A stretch of 64,000 bases of DNA, from NCBI RefSeq assembly GCF_000003815.2, contig NC_049981.1, positions 10,629,771 through 10,693,770 on the forward strand. The letters are read 5' to 3'. Shown here in pieces: positions 1-15,000 of this stretch (positions within the stretch are counted from its first letter, which is position 1; each line of letters opens with the position of its first letter). The notes under the pieces were generated by a model. It ran no database searches and was not told the origin of the DNA. It saw only the letters and a list, made by a program, of their open reading frames with translations. Source of the stretch: Branchiostoma floridae (Eukaryota > Chordata > Leptocardii > Amphioxiformes > Branchiostomatidae). The position numbers and the translations under genes are program-made.

Positions 1-2
1 AG

Positions 3-3000
3 AAGCGGTTGCACTTACTGAACCTCCAAAACCACGTCACCAAACTGGAACAGGAGAACAAAGACCTGCAGGAAGCCCTGGATGTTGCGAAGATGAAGAG
101 ATTCGATATTGCCAACCTTCCTGAGGAGGTGGTAGCATTTATGATGTCGTGGCCTGTGTGGCCTCATTGTGCAATAATCATTTTGGATGGAGAAACAAAT
201 ACTTATTGATAATAAGAGCACTGTACTTTCACCTTTCAGAAGTGGTTAGATTTTTTTCTTCTTAACAAACAAACAAAAGACCTTAGTGTGACTTGCAAAT
301 GCACTATCTATTCATACAAGTCAGGTTCCTTTATCGTACATGTTACTATCATTCAGACCACACATCTGTGATTTGAAAGTACAGTCACTATGATTATAAA
401 ATTTAAGGAAGTCCTGGAGGAAAATTTCTTGGCATACACCCTGTCCTTCCAAGATATTCTATCTTGATGCTTTTTTTTGGCAACACCTCTGGAGTGGAGC
501 CTTTTTTTGTTGCAGCTGTTTCTTTGCCTGGTACTTTCTAAACAAGACTATCCGGGTTTCTTGCTACTTGGGGATCGGTGACTTGCCATACTAAATGCTT
601 AACACTCACATTGTCACTAACAATATCTCATATATATTACCATTGATAGTAGCTAATATATTTTTAACTCGTAATCTGTTTCATTGAATTGTACTGAATT
701 TTCCTTAGGAGCGTGAAAAACTGCTCCAACTCATGCAAGAACTTGAACCTAAACTGAAAACATTGGGCATGGGTAGAATGGAAGAGTACTTGAAATTCAA
801 GGTATTCCTACCACCTTTCTCAATACTAATCAATCAAGTTGATAATGATTAACTAGTGATAACATTTTAACTCCAATCACCATTTAATAATTGTGCTTTA
901 CTAACCAATTTTTGCTTGGTAATGTACCCTTCCAATTTGGGGTTGTCACGACTCGTAAGGGTTGATAACGTGTTGAAAACTATTTAAAGATCTTGTAAAT
1001 AAGGTGATGGTTTGTCAAATATTGTCTTGTTATAGTGTCCAGTTGTGAAGGTCTTGTCTACTTGGTGGTGGTGTTTCACTCTTGTGTTGTGTTCCATTGT
1101 TGTACAGTGGTGGTACGGTTGTCTACGGGTAACAGTGATGTTGTCTATTTCATCCCTGTGTTCATGTGAGACCTCGGCAGCCTTGTGAACCTGAATGTAC
1201 ATCCATACACTTGCTGAGGACCCCTTTGGTGTCTACTGTTGAAGCTTTCCAGTGCCTGATCATTTTTCCACTCGGTATACAATGTAACCTGGCCATTCCG
1301 TCAAGAACACCGTCAAGTCATCTTACAGTCGACAACACCATCATTACGTCTTGGAACACACTACTGTCTTCATCTGCACCTTAACTTCTCCCTATCTTCC
1401 CAACATGATTATAAATGTTTCTTCCTTTCCTTCCACCCTCCAGGATGTTTATTTATGTCATCTTTAATTTCGTTTCTTGAATTTCTTAAGTATGTTTATT
1501 GTAGTGTGCGTCTTCGCATGTGTTTTATGTTTGTCACATTAAATTTTTAATGTTTCTTTTACAGATTTGATCTGTAGGAGTTGATTGTTTAATATTAGCA
1601 TTGTTTTCATGTCTAAAAGTAGATGAGAATTTTCTATGTAGGATATCTGTGTGTGTTTGCTGTCTCTGTTGCACTAGTTGTTAATTTTTTGCACCATAAT
1701 TTTGCATGGCACCCTGTTGTTTCTCACTCTCTCCCTCCCCTTCCATCTCTCAGATGAGCGATCTTGTAGAGGAGAACAAAAAACTGAAGAACGATATCAC
1801 CAACTTGCGCCAGGCCGTCGCGGACAGTAATACCGAGGAAGAGTTAGTCAAACAGCTGGACGTGCTCACCGAAGAGCTCATGGTCCGAAGGGAGGAAGTG
1901 CGTGGAGAAGTTCTTCCATTTTGTTTGCGGCTTCCGATTATTTTGTTCACACCACAACCTAACATTCTTGTTATTTCTAACACCTTCTCTAAAGGCATGC
2001 GGCATCTGCAACTGTTTCTGCACTGAAGCGTTTTTGCTTTAATGTGTAAAACTTGTTATTAGCTGATGTTTGCTAAGTTGCATCTTCATAAGATGAATGA
2101 AGCAGGGGTCCAAATTAAATCCAATTTTTTTTAAACTGATTTTTCTGTTGAACAAGAGTAAGGTTACATTTACACTTTGTAAAGTTGGGTACAGCAGAAA
2201 AGCTGTTGTTAGTTTGGCTTTTTCAGAATCATCAGCATGTTTTTTTTTTTTAAGTCATACAAAATCAACTCAAATGCATTGACTATTGTTACAACTATAT
2301 TGTGATTGCTTACTTAGTAATTGTTACATGAGAATGACAGCATGACAAACATTGATTTTGACCCCTGCTTGATTTGCAACCTTGCTTGCCTCATGTTGTA
2401 ACTTTCATGCGAATCTTTGCATGCCTAATTTTCAACAGCTACAAAGCATTGCTTGATTTTCACTGATATCCCTTTTACTGCTAACTTCCCGTCTAACCAG
2501 TACAGATCTGGTGCATGTGTGCACCCTTAGTAAGGCAAAGTCTAACATGTCAATTCTCTATGAAACATACTTCTGGCCAATACAAGCTTCATGCATGGAT
2601 CAGTGCTCGGCAGGGTTAAGGTTAACAGCTGATAGACTTTTCTCTCAGTGTGCTGCTTGTTAACTTTGTTTCATGCCTTTACTTGCATGCAGTGCATGCC
2701 ACTTCAGATCTCTAACTTTTTCTCACTCATTCTTTGCAGTGCTTTACTAACTAGTTGAACGATCATAACTGTCCATCACAATAACCAGTGATAGCATTTC
2801 AATAACCTGCGTGACCAATGAGAGAGGCTGTGTGTTGGTGAAACATTTGCATTTTCATGTTTTTATTTTGCATTTCTATGTTTTCATCGAGGTTGGCGAT
2901 GCTATGGGGCAGGTCCATTGACTAGGTCTCTGTGAAAGTTCCTTGAACAGAACATTTAAACCATCAATAAAAAAAGTCTTAAGCGTTCATCACCTACATG

Positions 3001-6000
3001 TCCAAATGTAGGGCCCATAGTATGGCACATGTGTCTTTTGTTTCAAACAATAACAGTAGCAGACCCTGTGTACAAAACTAGTCAAGTAAAAGTCTAATCA
3101 ATATGTTACATGTATTTGGATTTATTGTTATTGGAAATATGTATTTTTTATTTATTTTACCAGGAGAAACATATTGTGTACGGGCATTGTAATTTTAATG
3201 ATTTGAATTTTTTTTTACTTCCTTGGGTCTGTGTTGTCAATTTTCAATATATACTCCATACTTTTAGCTATAAATAATGAGGTACGTGTACATATGCCGT
3301 AATGCTAAGGTCTTGACATGGACTAAACTACATGTATTACAACATTTCCTGAAAGTTGCTGTGTCTGGTGGTAAGTCTACAGGATTGGTAATTTAACATG
3401 AGTTTTCAAATACATTTTTCTTGCTTCTCTGTTGTGTGGTGCTGAAAACCTGGTGGTTATTATGGAAAATTGAAACCATCGGAAAGCAAGCTTTAAGAAT
3501 AATTTTGAGTGATTGACAAAGCTACCACAACATTTTTTGTAAGTTGCTGTGTCTAGCGGTAAGTCCAAAGATAGGTCATTGAATAGGAATTTCCAGCTGT
3601 TGTGGATTTTCCAGTACTTTTCTCATCATCTCATTATTCGTGATTAAGACACTTGCATGTCTGTCAAAATGTGGGGTATTCTTTCTAATGTGTGACAGGA
3701 CAAAAGAGTGAGCAGTTTTGTTGATTGACCAATGTTTTTGTGTTTGTTTGTTTGTTTGCAGGTTTTGACCCTGAAGACGTCCATGGTTGACCAGGAAGGC
3801 CACATTGAGAACAGTGACCAGTGGGATAAGGAGACCATGACAGATCTGGACCTGTACCTGTACCCACCTGAGTACCTGGAGTCACTGAATGAAGATGGGG
3901 AACTCATGCAGGCTTACCTCACACAGAAGGAGACCAACAGGTGGGTGGAGGGATGGGTAACTATGTAACGTTATGTACAGGTACAGTTACAGAGGTGTAG
4001 AGGTCCAGACCTGTACCTGTACCTGAACAACAGTTGGACTGGACAAAGTGAACATTGGTTTTCAGTGAAGACAGAGACATGAATAAACAGTGAACAGAAT
4101 TTTATCTAGGCTTCAGATATTTTATTTGGAGAAACTGCGGATCTCTAAGATGCTGCTGATTTCAGTGCCAATACAAATGTTTTCATCTTTTTTCAGTGGT
4201 ACTTTTCTATTTTTGTGGTAGAAATAACTTGCTTTTAGTAACAGAATAAGTCAAAAAGATTGATTCTTTGAGTCTATTCCTGTATAGGAATCAGTACATT
4301 GATGTCCAGTATTTTGGACCTGTACCTAAATGCTTTTAACTGTATTGTAATTGGTACCCAGTGTATTATCATTCTTCTTGAAGATACATACAGCTGAAAA
4401 GAAAGGATTTTGTTTCCATTCCTGCCACTTGTTGTTGTTTACAGTAGCACTTTACATTCTGGACATCCCTCTGTGTGATTGCACTGTTACGTCCTTGACA
4501 GTTAATTTTATTATATTTCAGCCATACATAGTATGGTGAAATATATTGTATTCGTAATGTTTCTTCTTTCTTCTTCTTCTTTCTTTCTCCTGTCAAATCT
4601 TCAAAGTGATTCATCTCCGCCGTTCCTGGACCAAATGACCTGAAATTTGGCACAGGGGTAGAATGGGCCAATACCTTGATGCTTTTTTTCTCAGTTTTTT
4701 CATATCTTCCTCTAAAATGATTTTATTGAGATTTTTTGGTCAATTTTAGACCAAAACTGTATATTTTGGCCCCTGTACCCTGGTATTACAACCAAATGAG
4801 CTGAAATTTGACAGAGATGTGCCTTGATAATGCCCCCATATAAATTCGATAACACTTTTGGTGTACAGTACAACAAAATGCTTATTTTTGCGATTTTTTG
4901 ACCAATTTTTGACCAAAATGGGACACTTTTGGCCCCTGTACCCTGGTATTACAACCAAATGAGCTGAAATTTGACAGAGATGTGCCTTGATAATGCCCGT
5001 ATATAAATTCAATAACACTTTTGGTGTACAGTACAACAAAATGCTTATTTTTGCGATTTTTTGACCAATTTTTGACCAAAAAGGGACACTTTTGGCTCCT
5101 GTACCTTGGTATTGCAACCGAATGAGCTGAAATTTGACACAGATGTGCCTTGATAATCCCTTCATATAAATTCAATAACACTTTTGGTGTACAGTGCAAC
5201 AAAATGCTTATTTTTGCGATTTTTGGCCAATTTTTGACCAAAAAAGGACACTTTTGGCTCCTGTACCCTGGTATTACAATTAAATGACCTAAAATTTGGT
5301 ATAGATAGGCATTAGATACTTGGTAACAAGATTCAAGTAAAATTTTTGACATAAACAACTTTAAAATGATTAATTTTGGCACTTTTCTGAGGGGAAATTT
5401 GTTTTCTTTTGGCCTCCTGACGTGACCTTCCGTGACCCCGCACAGAGCCACACCTGTGCGCGTCAGCCGGAGAGTTAATTGAATCAAAGACCTAGCCAAT
5501 CAGCGAAGAGGAGGCCAAAGGCTAATTAATATTCATAAGCGGGGCCTCATGATCCCGTATATAGCAGTGTTCCCGCCAGGGGGAGCGAAGCCCGCCTAAG
5601 GCTCTCGCATTTTAGACTATTCAGAAGGCTTTATATTGTATCAGTTCTTAGGGGCATATCTATGATAATCGCAGCAGTCACTTAACTTCTCTTCAGGAGT
5701 TTAGCGTAACACTATTTCAGGTCAAACCGTCAAAGGCAACTAAAAACAAACTTTAACATTACTGAGTTCAACAGTACTTATAACTTGTTATCCGAAGTTG
5801 AAACGCTAGCGATGGTATTTTCGCTGCGCTGTTAGCTCCGTGCGACTGTTGTTGACGGTCTTATAACGGTATATTTTGCACCCCTGTACCCTGGTATGAG
5901 TAACATTTGGTATAGATAGGCATAAGATAGTTGGTAAAATGATCCAAGTAAAATTTTTGGCATAAAGTACTGTAAAACTAAAAGGCTGAATTACAGCACT

Positions 6001-9000
6001 TTTTTTAGGGGAAAATTGGTTTTCTTTCGTTCTCCATGCCATGACCTTTCGGACGTTCACCCCACAGAGCCGACATCTGCACCTGCGTCTAGCCGGCAGG
6101 AAGAGTTAATTCAATTAATGGTTCAGCCAATCAGCGAAGAGGAAAGCGAAGGCTAATTAATATTCATAAGCGGGACCACACAATACGTTAACTTGAAGAC
6201 TCAGGCCGTACAGACTTCTCGCCAGGATTTTTTCAAAGCGTCGGACAGGGGTAGGGCCACTGTGGCGAAGCCCCCCCGGAAGCTCTTGCATTTTAGACTA
6301 TTGAGAAGGCTTCTTTTATCAGTTTTTTTAGGGCCATATCTACGATAATCGTAGCAGTCACTTACTTCTCTTCAGCAGTTTGACTTTAAAATATTTCGGG
6401 TCAAAGCTTCAAAGACAACTAAAACCTCATAAACAACAAACTTTACTTAGCTCAACAGTATACAAAAATATTGTACGGGTTGCCATCCTTAGTTGAAGCG
6501 CTTATTTATAGCGCTAGTATCTTCGCTGCGCCGTTAGCCGCCGTGCGACTTTTGTTGACGGTCTGATATCCCTACGTCGCCGCCTTGCTGATATTCCCAC
6601 GGACATGTTTCAAGAAAAATACACAGCAAAAAACGCTGTTCTGCGTCAAATTCTATTCTATAAAACATGTGGGACTCAGTGTTACAGTCTAAATATTTTG
6701 TAGAAGCACCGCTGTAGGAAAGAAGGTCCAAGCAATGTAAAACATCACGTAGCATGAAGTTCGCTGTCAACTGGCACACAGCACATGACTGTTTGAAACT
6801 CTAAGTCTAATCAACAGCCGTGTTTGATTGATAGCCGGCGGTCCTTTGATGAAGTCGGCGAAAGGTGCGTTAATTAGAAAATCTGCGTTTAGTTTTGATA
6901 CGTAATTATAAGTTAGACAGTGGCGAGAATGATTATTTTCTCATCAATATTTCTCTTCAGAATTATTTGAACTTAATTGTACATCTAAACAATTGGCTTA
7001 CCTGTGCAATGTTTATATGATTAATCATCATCATCATCGGTCGACGTGATCAAATGTAAACATGTTCGCACATGTTCGCACACGACGGGGTCATACCGCC
7101 CCTTTCGGGGTGACATACCCTTTCGCTGGCTAATTACAAGACGGGGATGCGCCAGGTCTCCCGTCCGGGTGAATGATGTAAATCACCGTGTGGCTGATAC
7201 GGTATGGAGGTTCGCCAGGCCTCCAACCGGGTGATTTGAAGTGAATCACCAACTCCGGACAGAAGGGTTTGCTCCAACCACACCGCACCATCGCACGTGT
7301 GGGGGTTCTTTAACGTGCATGGGGTGTGACTCTCCCCATACACGGGACCTCCATTTAACGTCCTATCCGAGGGACGACTCATTTTTCACTTGAGTAAAGT
7401 GAGGAAAGTCGTGTAAAGTGCCTTTCCCAAGGGCACAAGACCGGCAACACGGAGGCGGATTCGAACCGGCGACCTCTCGGTCACGGGCCGTATACACTAC
7501 CACTGTGCTACGCGGCCCCACTATATGATTAATGATCAGTGTACTGAAATCATGTGTAACGTATGGCTCCTAGTCAATAGATCAGCATTTTCTCTATAGT
7601 GACCACCTGTCTATAGTGGCCACATTTCCTAGTGCTGTTGTTGTTTGACATAAACTTTGAACATTTAAATTGTAAGTAACTTTAAACTGCCAGAGTTTCA
7701 GCCCAATAAAACACTCTCAGCGCCAGGGTATGAACAGACTGACCAGACAGACGAAAATAAATCCTCGAACAAGGTTCAATCGTATCTTCCGGGTCTGGCA
7801 GGAAGTTGTTCAACTAACATAAGAATAGGATCGATGGCTGATTGCATACAAAGTAAAACAGTTCAACAGTTTTACAGCTTGAAGAAAACAAACGCTCCTA
7901 CAGTACCTGCACCTGCTTGATAATTATTAAATCGTATGCCCTACTTGAATAAAAAAAGTTCACTGCAATAATAAATGTACCCACATCACAAGGAGCTTAT
8001 ACTTTTTTAAACTTACACCTAGTTATCGTACTGAAAATTGTTAATGACATTACATGAAGTCATTCAACAATTTTCAGTCATGATGAAAATTTTCTGAATG
8101 GAAGGTGTGATTATTGTCATTTTCTGAAAAATAGAAGCAAGCTCTGTTTGGATTCAATTCACAATACCAGTCCACTGTGGGGGATAATGTACTGTAAGGG
8201 GATGTTCCATTTTTGCGCAGGGGTGATTTGGAACAGTCCAATGTTGCGTGGGAAGGGGTATGGCTGAAATATGCTGTATTTGCTCTTAAGCAAATGTCGG
8301 CCTTTCTAGTTTTCCTTCCCTTTTATAATTTGATTAAGCCACCCTGCACTTTCTCACTGTAATATCCTTGTCTTAATTTTTTAAGACCTTAAGCTCAGAC
8401 TTATCTAACGTAACTGTATTTCCCAGATTACTAGAGGCTCAGATGCAAGCATCCAAAAAGAATGCAGAGTTCCAAGAGCAGGAGCTGAGAAATGAGATCG
8501 CTGCTCTGAAGGAAGAGAACATCAGACAGCAGAAACTCCTGGGACAGGTAACAAGATTCATCAGTATCAGAATACTACCTTATACCCTTCACTATTGCTA
8601 CAATCACATGATACATGTGCCATCTAAATGTTTGCATCTGTGTGTTCAAAAAATATGCCAGAAGTTGAGAAGCTTTTGTGTCCTGGGACAAAAATTATAG
8701 CATAAATTTGTCAGAATTAGAACTTGAAACACTCTAAGTGCGTTCAATTTTTTATGGAAGCCCGTGTGATAACAGTGGAAGCCCAATGTGTTAACTAAAG
8801 TTATCATGTGGTCCAGAGTATCCATCTCAAATGTCATTGACATGAATCTGAAAGATTGTGTAAAAAATGAGGATGATTTTTATCTTCGAAAATTCCTTTG
8901 ACATAGACCATGAAGGATTGTGTGGCTTTGGTAGATTTTAAAAAAAACATTTTGGTCAACTTATGTTGCTTGTGGCATCAGAAGCTTTGTTCTTGATCGT

Positions 9001-12000
9001 TTCCTTGAATTTTACTGTTTGTTCAAAACCTCCTTGTACAAGTCCATTCTTTTCCATTCTTGCTATCTCCATACAATTCTACCTTGCCACAAATGCTGTG
9101 CATAAAGTTCTAATTTGTCTTGCATACATCATGTTTCATTTTCTCTTTCCTTGTTTCTTGAATTTCTTTTTCCTGTCTTTCTTTCCTTCTCTGTGGTTGT
9201 TTTTGTATGTTTGGTGTGGACCTGTGCCCACCACACAGCAGACAGATAGGCGAGATAGTGCTTGGTCAGTCCACTACGTTCCAGATGTCGACCAGTCTGT
9301 AAGAGTCTTTTAAGATTATTATTTTCTTACTACAAGAACAAAGCCCCTGTCACATATAGCTGACCATCTCCAGACCATGGTTGGGAGTTGATCTCAAGCA
9401 GAGTCTTCTGTGGATGGGAGTTGGTTATAATCTGGACTAACTTACTATGAATTCTGACATCTTTCAACTCGGAAGAGCCATAGTCTTCTTAAATGCTATC
9501 AGAGGAGTGAACTGGAGCTAGAATAGGATGTATCGCAACTCAAAAACCAACCATGTATCAGGAGTGGTTAGGAGCAAAGTTGTTGGAAGGTGTTGAATAT
9601 GTGTGACAGGGACTGAAACCTAACTCTAGGCATGCAGAATTAAAACGTTCGGCATGTATGAGAGAGACATTGGAACTGATGTTATTGTGGAATGACCAAG
9701 GGCTTTCTTGCATTGTGAAAGTCTTTCTTGTAGATAATCATATTCTATTTGCACCTAGTTTTGTGTTCAATACTAGAATTTAAGATCATGTTATTCCCAT
9801 GTTCACTGATAACCCCATTTTGACATTTGAAATCTGTTTTGAAGCTAAGACCCACCTAGCTCTTTTCTTCAGTAATGCCATACCAGTAGCTGCAATAGTG
9901 ACTTGTGTCTCATTTCCATTGTGTACCTTTATGTAGAACTTGCAGCTGACTCCAGAAGCCAGAATAGAGGCCAACCTGCAGCATGAGATCACCAGACTAA
10001 CTGCAGACAACCTGGTCAGTGCATTTCCTCTTACTACATTCTCATTTCTGTACAAAGTCCTGAGTTCATGATACTGAGCAATACAGATCATAGTTTACAG
10101 TGAATTGATCATAAGTGGCTAGGCTAGCAGACACCGAATTGAGAGGACAGGGTTCTTGGTATTCCTTGCGAGACGTTGTATTTAATTTGGAAAGGGAATC
10201 ATTCAGTGTACAAGACTTTCCTCATCCATGACAGCTGTTTATGTTCAACTGTCTTCTTGTCTTGTAGGATCTGCGGGAGGAAGTGGAGAACCATGAGAAG
10301 CAGCAGCGAAGACTCAAGAAACAGATCAAGATCTTGATGAAGAGACAGAACATGCAGGGTGGCGATCAGTGTAAGTATCATCTGTCATCTGTTTTTCAAG
10401 AGATATATTTTGACAACACCTTAGGGGTGGTGCCAGTACTACTTTTGGAAAAAAATTGCATTAAGATATATGTGTTGTTAATTTTATTCAAGATTTTAGC
10501 TATTTCAGTTCAGTGAAAGATGGTATAAATCATTGCTATGTAATGACCAAATAAAAGACTAAATTTTACAAACTTTAAATCAAACACTGATATTTTGAGA
10601 TATCACATTTAACCTTGCTCAGGGTTTGGACTTGTCTACTACTGCTTCTGGCATGTGATGTCACTGTTTTTTGTAAAGTTTATCCCTTTGTTCATATTGT
10701 TACAGAGATGAACATTGTTTCTTAATCTTTCTGTACAATTTCAGCTGCTTTAACACCAGATGCGGGATCGGAACCATCACCAAAGGATGACGAGGGTGGT
10801 CCACACGTGAAAACGAAGGACGACAGAGTCTTCATGGGCATGTTAGAGTACAGGAAGGAGGATGAACAGAAACTCATCAAGAACCTCATCATAGGTGAGT
10901 ATCAGGATGGGAGGGTGTGTATGTGGAGTTTCAGGATCAGTAGTTGGATTGATGTCAGTGGGTGTGCATGGAGAGTTTATGTGTAAAAAAAAAAAAACTG
11001 ACCTAAAACTCTTTCATAGAAAGTCATTTCAATTATGTAAAGTTAAGGCTGGGAAGAACTGACATTATGCAATGTATTTTGCTATGTAAAATTGGCTTGT
11101 TTGCAAAAATCAATGTAACCAAAACATCACTGTACAGAGATGGTTGTGAAGTTACTGTAAATGCAGAAATGTTCGCGGTGGATTAATGTTCGCGGTTTTC
11201 GCGGCGACCACTTTACAGCGAAATTAAATCCACCGCGAACATTTTTCTATTAAGGTATTACACTGCAGTAGATGGTGTTACCGCGAAATTAAATCCATCG
11301 CGAAAAGTCATTTTTCCCGCTACCGCAAAATTAAATCCCCGCGAAATTAAATGCATTTACAGTATATCATCTTTGTTCTTACTGCCGTATCAATGAACAC
11401 AGATTGCCACCAAAAATTTATTCATTAATACCTCTTGTTATCTTGTAAGTTACAAGTCTACATTAGACAAGATGATATGTATTGCACCAATCACTATACT
11501 TTTCCTTGATATAGGCCTACTTCTTGTTTTCCTTGCCATCTACTGGCAGAATCCTTTCTTCTAAACCCACTGTAAGTGCCCCTGTTTCAAAAACAAATTG
11601 CTAATACTTTCCACAAGTGTTTGCAGTGATGCAAAGGTAGGATAGCCCCATCACTAGCATGTCCATGTACCTCTCACTTCACATTTGAAAAGACACTAAA
11701 CACATTGAATCTCTTAACAGTCTGAAGCTATATTATGTACAGCAGAAATTAAGACACAGAATGTGATGTCTTATATTATTGGCAACACCCCATGGGTGAA
11801 GCTGATCAAATATAACTTCATGTACATGTATATACATGAACGGCAGCTTCCACACTGTCTCTGTTTTTACCTCCGTGAAAATGGAGTTATTGTTTTCAGC
11901 ATCTGTTTGTCAGTGTTTCTAAATATTTTGGGTTGACATAAGTTAGGAAGACTATGAATGGGTTGTGGTGACATTTTTTACGTGCGTATTAAGTATTGAT

Positions 12001-15000
12001 TTTTCTGTGGCAGATAGCTTTTGATCTTTGGAAAAAGTGGTGTAGGTTTGGGCCCTCTAGTAGCATACTCTGAAACTGCAGGGTCAGTTTTATTAAAATC
12101 TTTCACAGCAGAAGAAAAGAAATTATGCATTTTCATAATTTGGACATGTACAAATGTAGGTATCTTAGACTGAGATGTACTCAGATCATGTCAATGTACA
12201 TTGTAGAAGAGCACCTGAGAATGAATGATGTTGTTTGTTTGAGAACTGTGTGTTTACCCTCTGCAGACCTGAAGCCCAAGTCAGCTGTGAACATGCTGCC
12301 TGGCCTGCCAGCGTACATCCTGTTCATGTGCATCCGACACGCAGATTACATTGGAGATGACAACAAGGTCAAGTCCCTCCTCACCGGAACCATCAACGGC
12401 ATCAAGAGAGTCCTCAAGGTAATAAATTCAACTATCAATCCTGAAACTTTAGCGTGTAACTTTTGTTTTTGTGGTTTTTGCAATGACTACTGTACTACAG
12501 AATTGTTTCAACAATGAATTTCAAACAAAGCAAAAGCTACCTTTTTTCTCCTATCACAAAATAAGACCACCATGAAAGTAAACAAGTATACAGTACTCAT
12601 TGTGTATGGCCTGTAGTTTACTGTAATGTCATACAATGCATTGGGAACAGTGGCTCTTATTTTGATCATGACAGGGTTGGCCAAGTCCACTAGCCCTATT
12701 GTCCACAGCAAGTGAAAGTGGTGATCGGGCAAGTGCATGACCTACCTGACTTGTCCGATCGGGCAAGTAAGATTTTCCATTGAGTGAGCATTTCATATAC
12801 TTTTTACAGTGATGACATTAAGCAATGGTCAACGTACAAAAATAGAAGCACTGATAAGAATTTTATTGGAAGTGAAAATGCATATAAAAGTGACATTTGA
12901 ATTTTGGGCAAGTGAAAAGTTGGTTCAGGCAAGTGAATTTTCTTTGTGCTTGCCCGATAAGACAAGTTAATTTCAGAAAACTTCTCCATCCCTGCATGAG
13001 TTTCAACATTATCTTTTGAGCTTGTATCACATTGTCCCTTTCCACCTTGAGGCATAGTGAGTTGGCTAAGTAGGAACCCTTTCCTTTCCAGATGACTTGT
13101 AGGTTGTAACTACCAGTAGGATCTAGATTGTCTATAATAATACAACTGTACATGGAATAGACCTAAAGTATCATACAGAGTATTTTTCTTTCTTAAAAAA
13201 GATACTCATTTGAGTCTATCCAAAACTAATTCTGGAAGAGTCATGGTTAATCTGATACTTTATGCTGTGTCATATTGAGATCTATTTTTAGTACAAACTG
13301 ATAATTCTCGTACTTCGCCCAATAGCAAGCTTGCTACGGTGGGCAGTGGTGGGACCTGCAAGTATGGCTCCTTTGCCATTGTTCAAGTGTCTTCTTTTGG
13401 CAATATTGAAAACTTTGCTCTTTTTCTAACTTAATCTATCCTTTTGTAATGACAAGGGAAGAAATTGCCTGTTTGTGCACTATGTAGATTGTTTTTTATC
13501 ATTAAAGAGTAAAGTATATTGGTGTAATATTCAAGCTATATATTGTGCATTCTTCCCTTGAATTACAATTTGATAGTTCAAAGAAATCATTCTCTTTCTC
13601 TTCGTAGACTAACATCCCACTCTTTGCAATGTAGTCATGTGTCTTATACATGACTATCATACTTGGTCATTCCTTCTAAAATAACTAGAATATCTGAAAG
13701 GTTTGCAAGAATACCAGAGAAAATATGAATAATACAAACATCAGATTTTATTTCTATTATTCTTTTTTCATCAATGGTTTTGATTTGAGTTATTTTATGC
13801 TTCATATCTTTTTTTTTTTGCTTTACTGTTGTGTCTCAGTTCAAAAAGATGCTTTGTAATATCATCAAAAAATGTTTTGGATAAAACTTCTGAAGTCTGA
13901 ACTCACCCCTACATTCTTCATGCCCTACTTCCCTATAATAATTTACACAGTTTCAAGCTGACACTTTATATTCATTCCAGTAATCATCTGATATTTTCTC
14001 TGAAATGATTCACCTCTGTCAGTTCCAGACATGTAAGAATATTGTCTTGCTGAAGGGTCTCTTATAATCTGTTGTATTTTCTGTTGGAAACAGAAGCGGA
14101 ATGAAGATTTTGAGACGGTATCCTTCTGGCTGGCCAACACATGCAGACTACTCCACAACCTGAAGCAGTACAGTGGAGAGGAGGTAAGGCTGGAAGGTTT
14201 ACCTTATATGGTATGGAGAGGAGGTAAGGCTTGAAGGTTTACCTTATGTGGAATGGAGAGGAGGTAAGGCTTGAAGGTTTACCTTATGTGGAATGGAGAG
14301 GAGGTAAGGCTTGAAGTTTTACCTAATATGGTATGGTAGGGAAGGGAGTAAGTCTCAGTCTTACCTTATATGGTATGGAGAGGAGGTGAGGCTCTAAGTT
14401 TTACCTTATATGGAAGGGAGAAAGTCTCGATTTTACCTTATATGGTATGGGGGGAGGTATGACCGTCTTGGTTTTACCTTATGTTTTTTTGCCTTATATG
14501 GTATGGATAGGAGTTATGACAGTCTCAGTTTTACCATATAAGGGATGGAGGGGAGCTCGAGGGAAGATTCTAAGGTTTACCTTATATGGTATGGAGGTGA
14601 GGTATGATGTCATATTGAGATCTATTTCTATGTCAGTCTCAAGGTCAAGTGTCATTGCTAACAAGTGTCGTTGCTAATATGCTTTGTTTTCTGTCCAGTC
14701 CTTTGCCAACCAGAACAACAAGCAGCAGAACGAACACTGTCTGCGTAACTTTGACCTGACGGAGTACCGACAGGTGCTGAGTGACCTGGCCGTGCACATC
14801 TACCAGATGATGATCAAGATCATGGAGAGTAAACTGCAGCCCATGATAGGTATGGTGTCCTGCTAGCTAGGAATAGTTTCAGGGTTAAATGTCCAAGTTC
14901 ATATGATATTACAGTTTTTTGGTCATGAAGCAGGTCCCAGACTGAACCCTTTGTTTTGCTCCTCCAGTCCCAGGCATGTTGGAACACGAGGCCATCCCGG

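Noticed and set aside
9-209. Open frame continuing past the first myosin exon to 209
   Set aside because: Coding similarity stops at 128, where a GAG|GTGGTA donor fits; the rest is intron.
4746-5499. Long minus-strand open frames (139 and 205 codons)
   Set aside because: They run through 163-bp tandem repeats, and the amino-acid sequence repeats with the DNA period; no domain, start context or splice support.
7445-7517. tRNA gene on the minus strand (A and B boxes present)
   Set aside because: The head is fused to a conserved SINE body, has a second copy at 23.8 kb and is flanked by a target duplication; a SINE, not a tRNA gene.
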